From Saxidomus purpurata (taxonomy: Eukaryota; Mollusca; Bivalvia; Venerida; Veneridae), in the NCBI GenBank assembly GCA_022818135.1, contig JAFMSR010000013.1, positions 30,376,119 through 30,440,118 of the forward strand: 64,000 nt of DNA, given 5' to 3'. Positions within the stretch are counted from its first letter, which is position 1; every line of letters begins with the position of its first letter. The notes under the pieces are model-generated. The model saw only the letters and a program-made list of their open reading frames with translations. It did no database searches and had not been told where the DNA came from. The position numbers were made by a program, and so were the translations under genes. Below are positions 22,301 to 32,573 of this stretch, in pieces.

Positions 22301-24960
22301 ATGAGTGCTCCAGAGCTAGTGAATAAACTTTACTTAGACTAAATTAAATTCACATAAACTAAAATGTGTCAACTGCAGTTGACTTTCATAAATATGTAGA
22401 AAATTTACTATGATATTTTGATACTCAGTTTCCTTAGATTGATATAGGTGGTCTTTTTTGGTTTTACTTTCATGTTTATCGTGCTTTTGTAAACCATCAG
22501 ATACACGTCGCACATGTGTAGTTTGTTTTCAAAAATAATTCAAATAAACAAAATTGAATTGTCATTAATAGATTCTGTCATGAGCACAAGGTTACGATTG
22601 AAATATCCATCAACAAGGGTAACTGTTTTGGCAAGAACGAGGCCCGCAAAACAATGACTGATATTTCCATCTGAGCCAAATGTCTCATGATGGAAACCTT
22701 TTTCTTGCATACCGTCTTGCACTTTAAAGTAGATTTCTAAATGCAAACTTATCAAACTGATGAATAATTATATAAAACTAAAGATATTCCGACATTGTGT
22801 TTAGGAAAGTGACATCACACTGTTTATAACGTTACGTCATAAGTAATTCATGAGATTTGATTCTTAAATTACTCGGCAAATAGTGAAATTTGGGGCAAAT
22901 AATTTAATAGACATCAACGTTATCATGTAAAAATGTTCAGATAGCGTCATTTTTAAGGAAATACATGTACTAGCTAAGAAACTCTCTTGAAATTACCACA
23001 TGGGGCAATTGGGCAGTGACCAGAAATGTCATGGAATTGTTTTTAAAAAAAATTAAGAGGAAAAACTTTATGCGACAAAGATGTATACTTTTTGCAACTT
23101 CACAGGCAAACGAACTGGCGCACAGTCTCATTAATATTACATCATCACAAATGTGCGTCCATTAACAGGGTGCGTATGAATAAAATCTAATATCTGCAAA
23201 TAATAATGACAAACCTTTACAGAAATCTTACTTCACGTATTTCAGTTCCGGGGTTGTCTGAAATTGCATTTCTTATTTTGTATGAAGATTTAGTATAAGA
23301 GCAGCAAATTTGATTTCATAGCTGTTTTTATGGATTTTAAAGGTATATAAAATCAAACATGTTATAATGATTTTCTCCTGAAATATAGACTCATGGATAG
23401 AATACGTGTCTGTTAGATTCTTTTTAATTATGAAATGGTTTTAAGATATGAAAAAAAAAATTTTTGAATATACAAATGTATCAGTTTGTTAAAACAATTG
23501 CAAATGCATTTTTAAAATCTATATAATATTTTTGTATCAAAGATTCAGTAACAGTTTCTGTATAGAAATCTTAAGGTACGCTTTTAAGTAAATGTGGATA
23601 CATTTATATCAATTGCTGACTGTTTCAGAAGTTGCAGATAACATGCCATCTAGTGGGCAAATGCAACATATGTACTGACATGATCATACAAAGTATTTAC
23701 ATTGTGATAATGTTGGTATTTTTGTATCAGAAATTATGAGGTAAAGTGTCACATAATGGCAAAAACATTAATGAATGACTTGTGGCACTATCCATTATCA
23801 CACATAGCAAAACCAAGTTTCAGGTTGAAGACACAGTCAAGCTATGCAACAGTATTTTCAATGTCTTCCAGACCATTTACTCAGTCATTTAAAACTATAA
23901 GAGTTTATTTTACAAGCAAATACATACAGGATAATTGTTGGTTTCAGTGTAATATCATGTTATAATTTCACCAAGTGGGTCACTGGCTGGGCCACTTGTG
24001 AAAATAGCTACTTTTGGTGTTCACAAGTGAAATTATCGAGATATCACATTGATAGCAACAAGTTTTCTGTTCATTTTATGGTAAAAAGTACTTTTGTTGA
24101 GTTTGTTTCAATAAAATCTCGAAACGTCATCAGAAAACATAGCAAGCACAAGTCATTTTAACGACGTCATCGTCATCTACGGGTTTCCAGCATTCATTAC
24201 CCTCAGTATACATTCTGACATTAATCTGCCCAGAAAATTTTATCTGTATATGTATAATCCACCATTATACATATTTCTATAAACCACCAAAAACATAAAA
24301 TAAATAGCATTGTATACTGTAGAAACATGTAATAATTTCTTAAAAAATAAGCAGAATACTGTAATGCTAAAGAAATTATGTTATATCAGATGTACAAATA
24401 GAAACATAACAATGCAGAATGGCACAATTATATATTTGCTTCAAAACTGTTCCATAGTTGGCTTCAGCACAGTATCTTTAGAACTAAACAGGACGTGATA
24501 TTTTTCTTAACCATTTAGCTAGATCTAGGCAGTGCACTGGACCGTGGCATATCTTATAACAGCAGCCCATTTTGTTTTCCAAAATGACACTTTTAATTGT
24601 ATTTTATGTGATAATCAATTTAAAAACTCTGTAAAAAGTATGTCTAATATCATTATTTCTCAGTGCAAAACTATGTCTAAGTCAAGTTAGTAATAGTTTT
24701 GCACTAACTTTTTATTCTTGATTTTATAAAACTATCAGTGCAAAACTATAGCTAACTCTACTTAGACATAGTATTGCACTGAAAAAAATGAACAGTTTGA
24801 CTTAGCTTCTTTTTCTTGAAATTTAAATAGTTTTGGTAATACTTGGAATATATTAAACATCTTTTGAGAGGTTAAGGGGAGTTTGAAAAGGAATCAGAAT
24901 TTATGATAAAACCAGTTTTGGAAAAAAATGGAGTTAGCCTAGTTTTGCGCTGAGCCATCG

Positions 24961-25032
24961 ATATATTCTATAAACTGCGAAAGTGTGATGTTCAGAGGGA
25001 CATTCATCACCTTCAGTGATAGTTCTAGTTTA
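24961..25032 (+). mobile_element. Family F Helitron-like element, copy 2, 3' end
   Basis: After the 4.6-kb insertion the element continues to ATCACCTTCAGTGATAGTTC and TAG, followed by T. The 5-bp stem ATCAC/GTGAT lies 8 bases before the terminal CTAG, the textbook Helitron 3' end. Confidence 0.65.
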
Positions 25033-25190
25033 AATTTATTGTCTCATTTGTTAGTAAACCGCATTATCTTGTGATTCTGAGACTTTACATTCTAGGGCTC
25101 AAAGTTTGTCATGTACTGTTCTATATTATAAACATGTCTAATACATGATACATGTATCTTTAAAGCAATAAATATTATACTGTATTTCAG

Positions 25191-25265
25191 AGTACCCAGG
25201 GCGTAGAGCAAAGTTCAGATATGTCTGGTGAAAGTGAAGACGCTCTTTACAATAGTTACACCAAG
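25191..25265 (+). CDS. BEN-domain gene, exon (acidic/Ser-rich lead)
   Basis: The exon of 75 bases (25 codons, phase 0) lies between TGTATTTCAG and GTACTT. It reads STQGVEQSSDMSGESEDAL then YNSYTK. It joins in phase to the exon at 25626. Acidic, Ser-rich sequence before a BEN domain is common. The upstream coding part is not certain; 16947-17025 is one candidate. Confidence 0.6.
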
Positions 25266-25625
25266 GTACTTTTTTAAAACTTCTTGTACAAACATCTTCA
25301 TGAAACTTAAAAATATTATCTTATAATGGCTGCAGTATTATGTCCTAGATGTGTTTGGTCAGCTGGTAAATTAAAAGGCTACATCTTGAACTTGAATATT
25401 ACACTACGAAATAGTAGTATGCTTTTGGGGAGGTCACATATTACAAACTTGTACTTATAGATCAATTTTATTTAAAACATAGATGTTCTGTTTAACAATT
25501 AAAATTGATATTTGTTATATTATAAATGACAAATTTAGTTAAGGTTATTAAAGAGACAATCTTTACATAAATTTTACCAAAATAGGTGGACAAAGTACAT
25601 TTAAACTCTTTTCTTAAAATTCCAG

Positions 25626-25806
25626 GATCAGCTGTACGGGTATGTTAAGTACAGTGAAGATTTTACTAAAGCAAGCAAACTTCTGTTCCGTAAGCTATAT
25701 ACGGCAGAAGAATATAGAGGCAGAAGCCTAACTGGCAATCGGGCCAACAAAAACATGCCAGCTAGGCCTGCTCTGGAGGATCAGAGAAAACTCAAGGTCA
25801 TCCATG
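25626..25806 (+). CDS. BEN-domain gene, main BEN exon
   Basis: The exon lies between AAAATTCCAG and GTTCGT, and ends in phase 1. The peptide DQLYGYVKYSEDFTKASKLL, then FRKLYTAEEYRGRSLTG and ARPALEDQRKLKVIH, has the BEN pattern (LL..LFTxEE, GRSLTG, ALDxxKLxxI). BEN domains bind DNA or chromatin proteins, so a nuclear role is inferred. The frame is free of stops and phases match both neighbours, so the gene looks intact here. The weak point is the GTTCGT donor. Confidence 0.62.
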
Positions 25807-26195
25807 GTTCGTATCCAGTTGTTGCATTGAATTTAATTGGCATTTATGAAACAATTTAACATTGTGTATAGATATTTGAGCAGTGTTTTTGCTGCTCCTT
25901 TAGCAATTGAAGACAATAGGATTTATTTTAACAAACTGTAAATGAAGCAAATGAAACCGGAATAAAAGTATTTCGAATTAAGTCGTGGTCAAAGTAAATA
26001 TTGTCCAAATTCATAAAAATGTGAACATTTAGATGTAGGTGTTGACACTGTGTTAGCAAATAAATCATAAACTTCTAAAAATTACTTTTGCTCTTCATCT
26101 CTTGTAGATCATGCTTTTATTGATTTCAGTACGTGTTTTATTTCAATAGCAATGAATTAAATTTGTTTAATGTAATTTTAAAACAATATTTTCAG

Positions 26196-26281
26196 AGCTG
26201 ATCCAGAGAAGATGGCCATACATCAGACCACCAATGGTCAATGTGAAGCTAAGTGAGCTGTTGAAGCCATCAAGAAATTAA
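26196..26281 (+). CDS. BEN-domain gene, terminal exon
   Basis: It follows the acceptor ACAATATTTTCAG. The phase-1 junction completes GAG, and the frame reads ELIQRRWPYIRPPMVNVKL then SELLKPSRN and TAA at 26279-26281. This is the C-terminal helix region of the BEN fold. An AT-rich 3' untranslated region would follow, but no clear AATAAA was noted nearby. Confidence 0.6.
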
Positions 26282-26429
26282 TTTTTGTTTTATTTTTTCA
26301 AATTAATTATATCATATTTAAGATTAAATCTGATCACTGTTCAAGAACTACTTATCTTTTATATTTCATCTGAGGCTGACCTTTTTAGAGAAACAGTAAA
26401 TTCCAACCATGATATGCATGGAGATTCAT

Positions 26430-26875
26430 AGATGAGAGGCCATCTTTTCAAGTGTCCAAGGTATATTCCTAGGTTGTCCGAGGTCTTGTCCGAGGTTTTT
26501 TTGGGGGGACAATTCCAAGGAAAATACCTTGGACTTCCAAGTGAATCAGTTTACCAATATTCCAAGGTGTCCAAGCTTTCCTAGGACGTCCAATGAAATA
26601 ACCTTGGTCCCAATACTCCCAGGTTTCCAAGGTTTCCGAGATATTGTACTAAATGTCCAAGGATAAATTACTATGAAGTTTCCAAGTACATGTCCGAGCA
26701 TTTTCCTTGGAATATGTCCCTGCCTTTGTTTTGATTTTTTATTAGATTTAAGAAAACCTTGGAAAAGGACATAACCAATACTCCAAGGTTTTTTCCATGA
26801 ACAATTACATTATTTTTCCTGGGAAACCTAGGAAATTGTACAGCCGGGTTAAGTGAACAGAATGTTTTGTATTTT
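26430..26875. repeat. Region rich in CCAAGG/CCTTGG words
   Basis: More than a dozen copies of TCCAAGG, CCTTGGA, TTCCAAG and TGTCCGAG occur within about 440 bases on both strands, with no fixed period. The order of the words is partly symmetrical from left to right. A minus-strand open frame (26671-26880) is a by-product. The nature of the region is unknown; it may be a decayed foldback element. Confidence 0.5.
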
Positions 26876-26885
26876 ATCATTTCAG

Positions 26886-26953
26886 ATCACACAGTCTGTG
26901 TAACAGCAGAAACATTGGCTCACACAATGCACAACAGAAAGCACTGAGCAAGA
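26886..26953 (+). other. Candidate exon
   Basis: Bounded by TTATCATTTCAG and GTAAGG. One frame is open (SHSLCNSRNIGSHNAQQKAL). It lies downstream of the BEN gene stop, so it could be an untranslated or alternative exon, or chance. Confidence 0.25.
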
Positions 26954-27039
26954 GTAAGGCTGGCATGTTAAATAACTGTTAAACAGCTTAAACAATTTAA
27001 AACTTGAAGATTTTTTTTCCTACATTTATTTTTGGTAAC

Positions 27040-27700
27040 AGTGACCTTGACCTTGACCCTAGTGGCCTTGACCCCCAATTTTCTTTGCTACAATTTAAAA
27101 ACTACCAAAAAAATCTATTTTAAGGAACAGTGACCTTGACTCTAGGACCCCAAAAATTTTATTTTCGCTTAAAACAATCCAAAAATAAAAATGAATAAAA
27201 TTATATTTTAGTATCACTGAACTTGACCTTATCCCTAGTGACCTTGACCCCCCCCCCCTCCCTGCCTTTTTTGGCTAAAAACAATTTAAAAACTCTATTT
27301 TTAGTAACAGTGACCTTGACCATGACACTAGTGACCAAAAGCTTCTACTCCAAGCAAGCTACCAACACACCAGGTTTCATTATGATTGGTCACTCCTAAC
27401 TTGAGTTGTTGAGCAGAAACCATTTTTCTATTTTTAACAGTGCCCTTGACTTTGACCCTAGTGTCTCTAAATGCAATCCACAGCTTCCTCTACACAAGCT
27501 ACCAACACACCGAGTTTCATTGCAATTAGTCACTCCTTACTGGAGTTATTGAGTGGAAACCATTTTTCTATTTTTAATTACAGTGCCCTTGACCTTCATC
27601 CTAGTGACCATAAATTCAATCCCAAGCTGAGTCTCCAAACAAGCTACCTACACACCAAATTTCATTGTAATTGGTCACTCCTGTAATGGTCACTTTCACC
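27040..27700 (+). repeat. TGACCTTGACC tandem-core repeat (relative of 34873-36760)
   Basis: About five units combine AACAGTGACCTTGACCTTGA, CTATTTTTAGTAACAG, and later CAAGCTACCAACACACC with TTTCATTGCAATTGGTCACTCC. The same two unit types build the larger element at 34873-36760. No Helitron-like end is visible, so this is probably truncated. Confidence 0.65.
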
Positions 27701-28021
27701 GGTCAGACATATTTCGTGGTAAAATAATGCTATACTGGAAACTGTTAGAGCTACAGTTAAATAATTTGTTTTGCATCAGATGTTCTCCTGGGACTTTAAG
27801 GCAGTAACAATATCAAAATCGCTTACATTACATACATTCAAGTTTCTTTTACGAAAGAAAAGACTATCAACAGACTTCTAGTAAACAACATTATGAGAGA
27901 TACAACAATTGAAAGTTATTTTTTCAAATAATGTTTGATGTACATTGTACATATAAATCATGTTAGTACAGCTTTTTCAAGACAAGTGACTAATTATGCA
28001 TTTTTATAAGAAAAACTTGAT
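27701..28021. other. Upstream flank of the protease/DUF7869 gene
   Basis: AT-rich DNA with no distinct promoter word that I can defend. An acceptor-like AAAAGTTTTTCAG at 28087-28099 lies just inside the next frame and might mark an exon start. Confidence 0.3.
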
Positions 28022-29826
28022 ATGAAATATGTATTGATAAAACACAGGATGTTGTCAGTAAAAGCCTTTTGGAACCAGTGCCACCAAAAGTTTTTCAGGA
28101 TGTGCAGACAATGTGTGGCTAACAGCTATGCTGCTATGAGGAAGTCAGTGGATAAACCCATTCAATCATGGCAAACTGATGATTTGGATGATATTTTGAA
28201 TATTGGAGACAAAATGTACCTTGACTTGGTCATACATGGTAAAAAAGAACCATATCTTTTGATTTCTGAGCTTCCAGAAGTATATACAAATTTCAACCTA
28301 GAAATAACAAAAATTCACAGTGGAGACATCCGTTTAGTGTCAGCTAACTTTCCTTTCATTACATTGCCAGAAGCATTAAAAAGCATTGAGACTTTTGCCT
28401 TTTTTACTGTCAAGTGTTATACAGTAGCCATAATTTACTGTCACAATTTGTATTATGTCTTTGACCCACATTCAAGGAATGATCAAGGACTGCCTGTTGC
28501 AGATGGTAGTGCAGTACTCACTTGCCACAGAAACAACAATGAGTTATTAGATTTTGTCAAACTGCTGTCTTTTAGTTTATGCTCAGCATCAGAAGACAGT
28601 CCTTTTGAATTGACTCATGTTAAAATATCATCTGTTGATGACCAAATTATGTCTGACACATGTAGCACATCAGGTATGGAGTTTTCTGGATTTTTTGATA
28701 TCAGTGACTCCATATATGATCAGGTCTGTTACAAATTGGAGAATGTTATCAGGTATAATTGTCATGATGACAATTTTGTTGACGAAGCTGATTCAAATGT
28801 AGCTTCTGATGCTGAAAATCAGTCGAACATTTCCTATGTCTCAGGTTCAACAGATGATGATGTACCATTAGCTATGCTATCACAGTATTATAAGAATTTA
28901 CAGTCTGTATCCGATTCTGATTCAGGAAACATGACTGATTTGGACAGTTCTGGCAGTGAATATGAATTTACTCAATATGAAAAAACTAAAATGCAACAGT
29001 CAGAATTGTCTGAATCTGAATCAGATACAGACTTAAAAATGAATAAAAAGAGAAAAAAAAGTAAACTACAGGTAAAACAAAAGCAGTCTGGGAGTCTTGG
29101 GGATAGAGTGAATGAGAAAGGTAGTGCACCTGTTAGTCAGGGAAATAAAGAGAGTGGGAAAGGTGGGGCACAAGGTAGTCAGTGGGATAGATGGGGCAAG
29201 TGATAGTTGGGGAGATAGAGAGAACAGGGCAGGTGGTAGTCAGAGAGATGGAAAGAGTGGGATAGGTGGGGCAGGTGGTAGTTGGGGAGATAGAGAGAAT
29301 GGGGCAGGTGGTAGTCAGAGAGATGGAAAGAGTGGGATAGGTGGGGCAGGTGGTAGTTGGGGAGATAGAGAGAACGGGGCAGGTGGTAGTCAGAGAGACG
29401 GAAAGAGTGGGATAGGTGGGGCAGGTGGCAGTCAGAGAGATGGAGAGAGTGGGATAGGTGGGGCAGGTGGTAGTCAGAGAGATGGAGAGAGTGGGATAGG
29501 TGGGACAGGTGGTAGTCAGAGAGATGGAGAGAGTGGGACAGGTGGTAGTTTGGGAGATAGAGAGAGTGGGACAGGTGGAAGTCAGGGAGATAGAGAGAGT
29601 GGGATAGGTTGGGCAGGTGGTAGTCAGAGAGATGGAGAGAGTGGGACAGGTGGTAGTCAGGGAGATAAAGACAGTGGGATAGGTCAGGCAAGTGGTAGTC
29701 AGGGAGATAGCGAGAGTGGGATAGGAGGGGAAGGTGGAAGTCAGGCAGAGACAGGGAGTGTGGGTAGAAACTTTGAAGATCAAACAGATGATATCTACAG
29801 AGGAAGGAAAAGAAGGAGAAATACTG
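28022..29826 (+). pseudogene. Cys-protease-like domain with acidic and Gly-rich tail (N-terminal part of the DUF7869 gene)
   Basis: The frame from 28022 shows MCRQCVANSYAAM (Cys at residue 31), W...DDLDDILNIGDKMYLDL, and YYVFDPHSRNDQG (Asp 148, His 150). This is the layout of papain-like OTU/C76-type proteases found in invertebrate mobile genes. A Ser/Asp-rich linker, a KKRKKSK patch and a Gly-rich repeat tail follow. A 14-base deletion near 29190 shifts the frame, with a stop at 29201-29203. The Gly-rich frame then runs to 29826 and ends in GRKRRRNTE at a family A insertion. Beyond that element the same reading continues into the DUF7869 part. The protease assignment rests on motif shape only. 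Confidence 0.5.
29210..29760 (+). repeat. Coding minisatellite, 42-bp and 33-bp units
   Basis: About 13 units encode GGSQRDGESGIGGA (14 residues, 42 bp) or the shorter GGSQGDRESGT (11 residues, 33 bp). Unit lengths are multiples of three, so the array preserves its frame. Variation is mainly in Q/W, R/G and E/K. It is the low-complexity linker between the protease-like and DUF7869 regions. Open frames on the other strand here are only its complement. Confidence 0.85.
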
Positions 29827-30999
29827 AACAAGAGCTGTCAGTAGGACAGCGTGCTCGACTTTTTTAGTGCTTGCCAATAAAACAAAACTTTGACAGTTAA
29901 GGGCACACAAGACTTTAACTAGGAATTTCTAAGTACAAATCAAGAAATTTTTCACAGAGTTATCTTCTTTTGCTTACAGATAGGTCTTACGATGGTACAT
30001 AAGTACTCCAACTTTCAAAGTAATATCTCAAATGGTTAAGTTAACAAGTGGACAAGAATGAAAATTTCAACTGAGTTTCTAAGTCAAAAAGGGCCATAAT
30101 TCAAATAAAATCCTTGACAGAATTACCTTCTCCTGCCCATGTTTGGGAATCATGATGGTAAACAAGTATTCCAACTTTCAAATTAATATCTCAAACAGTT
30201 CAGTCAAAAAGTGGACTGGTACGAAAAACTTAACCAAGATTCTAAGTCGATAAAAGGCCTTAATTTTTAAAACAAATCCCTGACAGAGTTACCTTCTCTT
30301 GCGTACAGATGGGGGTAATGATGTGAAATAGCATTAAAAGTTTCAAAGCAATATCTCAAAGGGTTAAGGCAATAAGTGGATTTTACCCATATTCAATGTA
30401 TTTTCTAAGCAAAAAGGGGCATAATTCTGTCAAAAACCTTGACAGAGTTATGTCCTCTTGTCTGTTGATGAAGGTCGTGATGGTAAACAAGTATGGTTAG
30501 TTTCAAAGCAATACCTCCAATGGTTTTGAAATAAAGTGAGGTGGTACGAAAAACTTAACCAAGCTCAATACACTTTCTAAGTCAAAAAGGGCCATAATTC
30601 TGTCAAAAACCTTGACAGAGTTATGTACTCTTGTCTGTAGATGGAGGTTATGATGGTAAACAAGTATGGTAAGTTTCAAAGCCATACCTCTAATACTTTT
30701 GAAATAAAGTGAGGTGGTACGAAAAACTTAACCAAGCTCAAAACACTTTCTAAGTAAAGGGCCATAATTCTGTCAAAAACCTTGACAGACTTATGTACTC
30801 TTGTCTGTAGATGGAGGTTATGATGGTAAACAGTATGGTAAGTTTCAAAGCCATACCTCTAATACTTTTGAAATAAAGTGGGGTGGTACGAAAACTTAAC
30901 CAAGGTGTGACGCCAACGCCGACGCCGACACCGACGCCGACGCCGACGCCGACGCGGGCGAGTAGGATAGCTCCCCTTTTCGAAAAGTCGAGCTAAAAA
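29827..30999 (-). mobile_element. Helitron-like non-autonomous element, family A copy 2
   Basis: It has the same ends as at 6203-7308: AACAAGAGCTGTCAGTAGG with the GCTGTC/GACAGC stem on the left, and AAAAGTCGAGCTAAAAA on the right. About six units of roughly 165 bp lie between. A GCCGAC hexamer run precedes the right end at 30911-30956. Left flank GAA and right flank TGG rejoin to a continuous reading frame, so the insertion was exact, between A and T, without duplication. Confidence 0.8.
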
Positions 31000-31597
31000 T
31001 GGGGCAGAAATATTAGAAAAAGATTGAAAAATTCAGGTAAAAAGTTTTTTAACCAGAATGGAAAAGCTATCCCTGAAAGAGTTGTTAAAGCTGGCTGTGG
31101 CCAGAAGTGTAGATTTAAATGCCATCAGCACTTCAGTTTAGAAGAAAGAGAAAATATTTTCCATAAATTCTGGGGCTTACGAAATATTCAACAGCAGAGG
31201 CAGTTTCTTTACAAGCATTCCTCTCCCAAGCCCAAAGCCACCAAAAACCTAAATAGGGAGTCAAGTAGAAACATTTCATGTGTTTGGTCTTTGCCCCATT
31301 CAGTTGGTTCCGAAATCAGAGTTTGCAAAACATTCTTTCTTGCAACCATTAATGTATCTACCCAAATGGTGCGGACTGCGATCAAAAAGTCTACTGTTTT
31401 CCCTGGTGTTTGTGAACCAGATCATAGAGGTAAACATTCAAACAGGCCAAGCAGAACAAAAGAAACTGAAAAAGATTTTATAATATCACATATAAATTCA
31501 TATCCAAGAGTGGAGTCACATTATTGTAGAAGAGACACTAAAAAAGAATATCTAGAGCAAGATCTGAACTTAACAGAAATTTATAGACAGTACAAAC
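31000..31597 (+). pseudogene. DUF7869 gene, N-terminal Cys-rich part
   Basis: Starting at the right flank of the family A element (TGGGGCAGAAATATTAG), the frame reads RNIRKRLKNSGKKFF, CGQKCRFKCHQHFSLEEREN, FHKFWGL, VCKTFFLATINVS, GKHSNRPSRTKE and ESHYCRRDTKKEYLEQDLN. This order (basic start, CxxxC cluster, RENIFxxFW, VCKxFFLxTLxVS, HxxRPxxxxE, ESHYxRxxxxxxYL) is the standard N-terminal half of DUF7869-type proteins. It ends at a second family A insertion within EIYRQYKQ. The function of the family is not established. Confidence 0.75.
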
Positions 31598-32573
31598 AAC
31601 AAGAGCTGTCAGTAGGACAGCGCGCTCGACTTTTTTAGTGCTTGCCAATAAAACGAAACATTGACAGTTAAGGGCACACAAGACTTTAACTAGGAATTTC
31701 TAAGTACAAATCAAGAAACATTTCCACAGAGTTATCTTCTCTTGCTTACAGATAGGTCTCATGACGGTACATAAGTACTCCAACTTTCAAAGTAATATCT
31801 CAAATGGTTAAGTCAACAACTGGACAAGAATTAAAATTTTAACTGACTTTCTAAGTCAAAAAGGGCCATAATTCATATAAAATCCTTGACAGAAGTACCT
31901 TCTCCTGCCCATGTCTTGGGATCATGATGGTAAACAAGTATTCCAACTTTAAAAGTAATATCTCGAACAGTTTAGTCAAAAAGTGGACTGGTACGAAAAA
32001 CTTAACCAAGATTCTAAGTTGATAAAGGGCCTTAATTTTGAAAACAAATCCCTGACAGAGTTACCTTCTCTTGCCTACAGATGGGGGTAATGATGTAAAC
32101 AAGCATTCAAAGTTTCAAAGCAATATCTCAAAGGGTTAAGGCAATAAGTGGATTTTACCCATATTCAATGTATTTTCTAAGTAAAAAAGGGGCATAATTC
32201 TGTTCAAAATCTTGACAGAGTTATGTACTCTTGTCTGTTGATGTAGGTCATGATGGTTAACAAGTATGGTTAGTTTCAAAGCAATACCTCCCATGGTTTT
32301 GAAATAAAGTGAGGTGGTACGGAAAACTTAACCAAGCTCAATACACTTTCTAAGTCAAAAAAGGGCCATAATTCTGTCAAAACCCTTGACAGAGTTATGT
32401 ACTCTTGTCTGTAGATGGAGGTTATGATGGTTAACAAGTATGGTAAGTTTCAAAGCCATACCTCTAATACTTTTGAAAAAAGTGGGGTGTTACGAAAAAC
32501 TTAACCAAGGTGTGACACCAACGCCGGGGCGAGTAGGATAGCTCCCCTTTTCATAGAGAAGTCGAGCTAAAAA
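31598..32573 (-). mobile_element. Helitron-like non-autonomous element, family A copy 3
   Basis: Same ends and core as the other two family A copies, and the same orientation as copy 2, which sits 600 bases upstream in the same gene. The left flank TACAAACAA and right flank TGCAATGAA rejoin in frame, again at A|T with no duplication. The right end has an interrupted arm (TCATAGAGAAGTCGAGC). It lacks the GCCGAC run seen in copy 2. Confidence 0.8.

Larger units (their letters stand above)
20354..24960. mobile_element. 4.6-kb DNA element with 38-bp terminal inverted repeats, no transposase seen
   Basis: The left end CGATGGCTCAGCGCAAAACT and what follows up to 20391 recurs inverted at 24923-24960 with one mismatch in 38 bases. 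Both subterminal regions carry further inverted copies of GCGCAAAACTA and CTAAGTCAAGTTA (20565-20700, 24660-24790). It sits inside a family F copy, so the empty site can be inferred and the duplication is only AT or ATAT. The 4-kb interior has no recognisable transposase. It contains a long palindrome, a SINE-like piece and other repeats. The superfamily is unknown. Confidence 0.75.

Noticed and set aside
29133..29910. Two long minus-strand frames rich in Thr/Cys/Pro or His/Leu
   Set aside because: Complement of the plus-strand Gly-rich coding minisatellite; the plus frame is continuous with the protease-like and DUF7869 parts.
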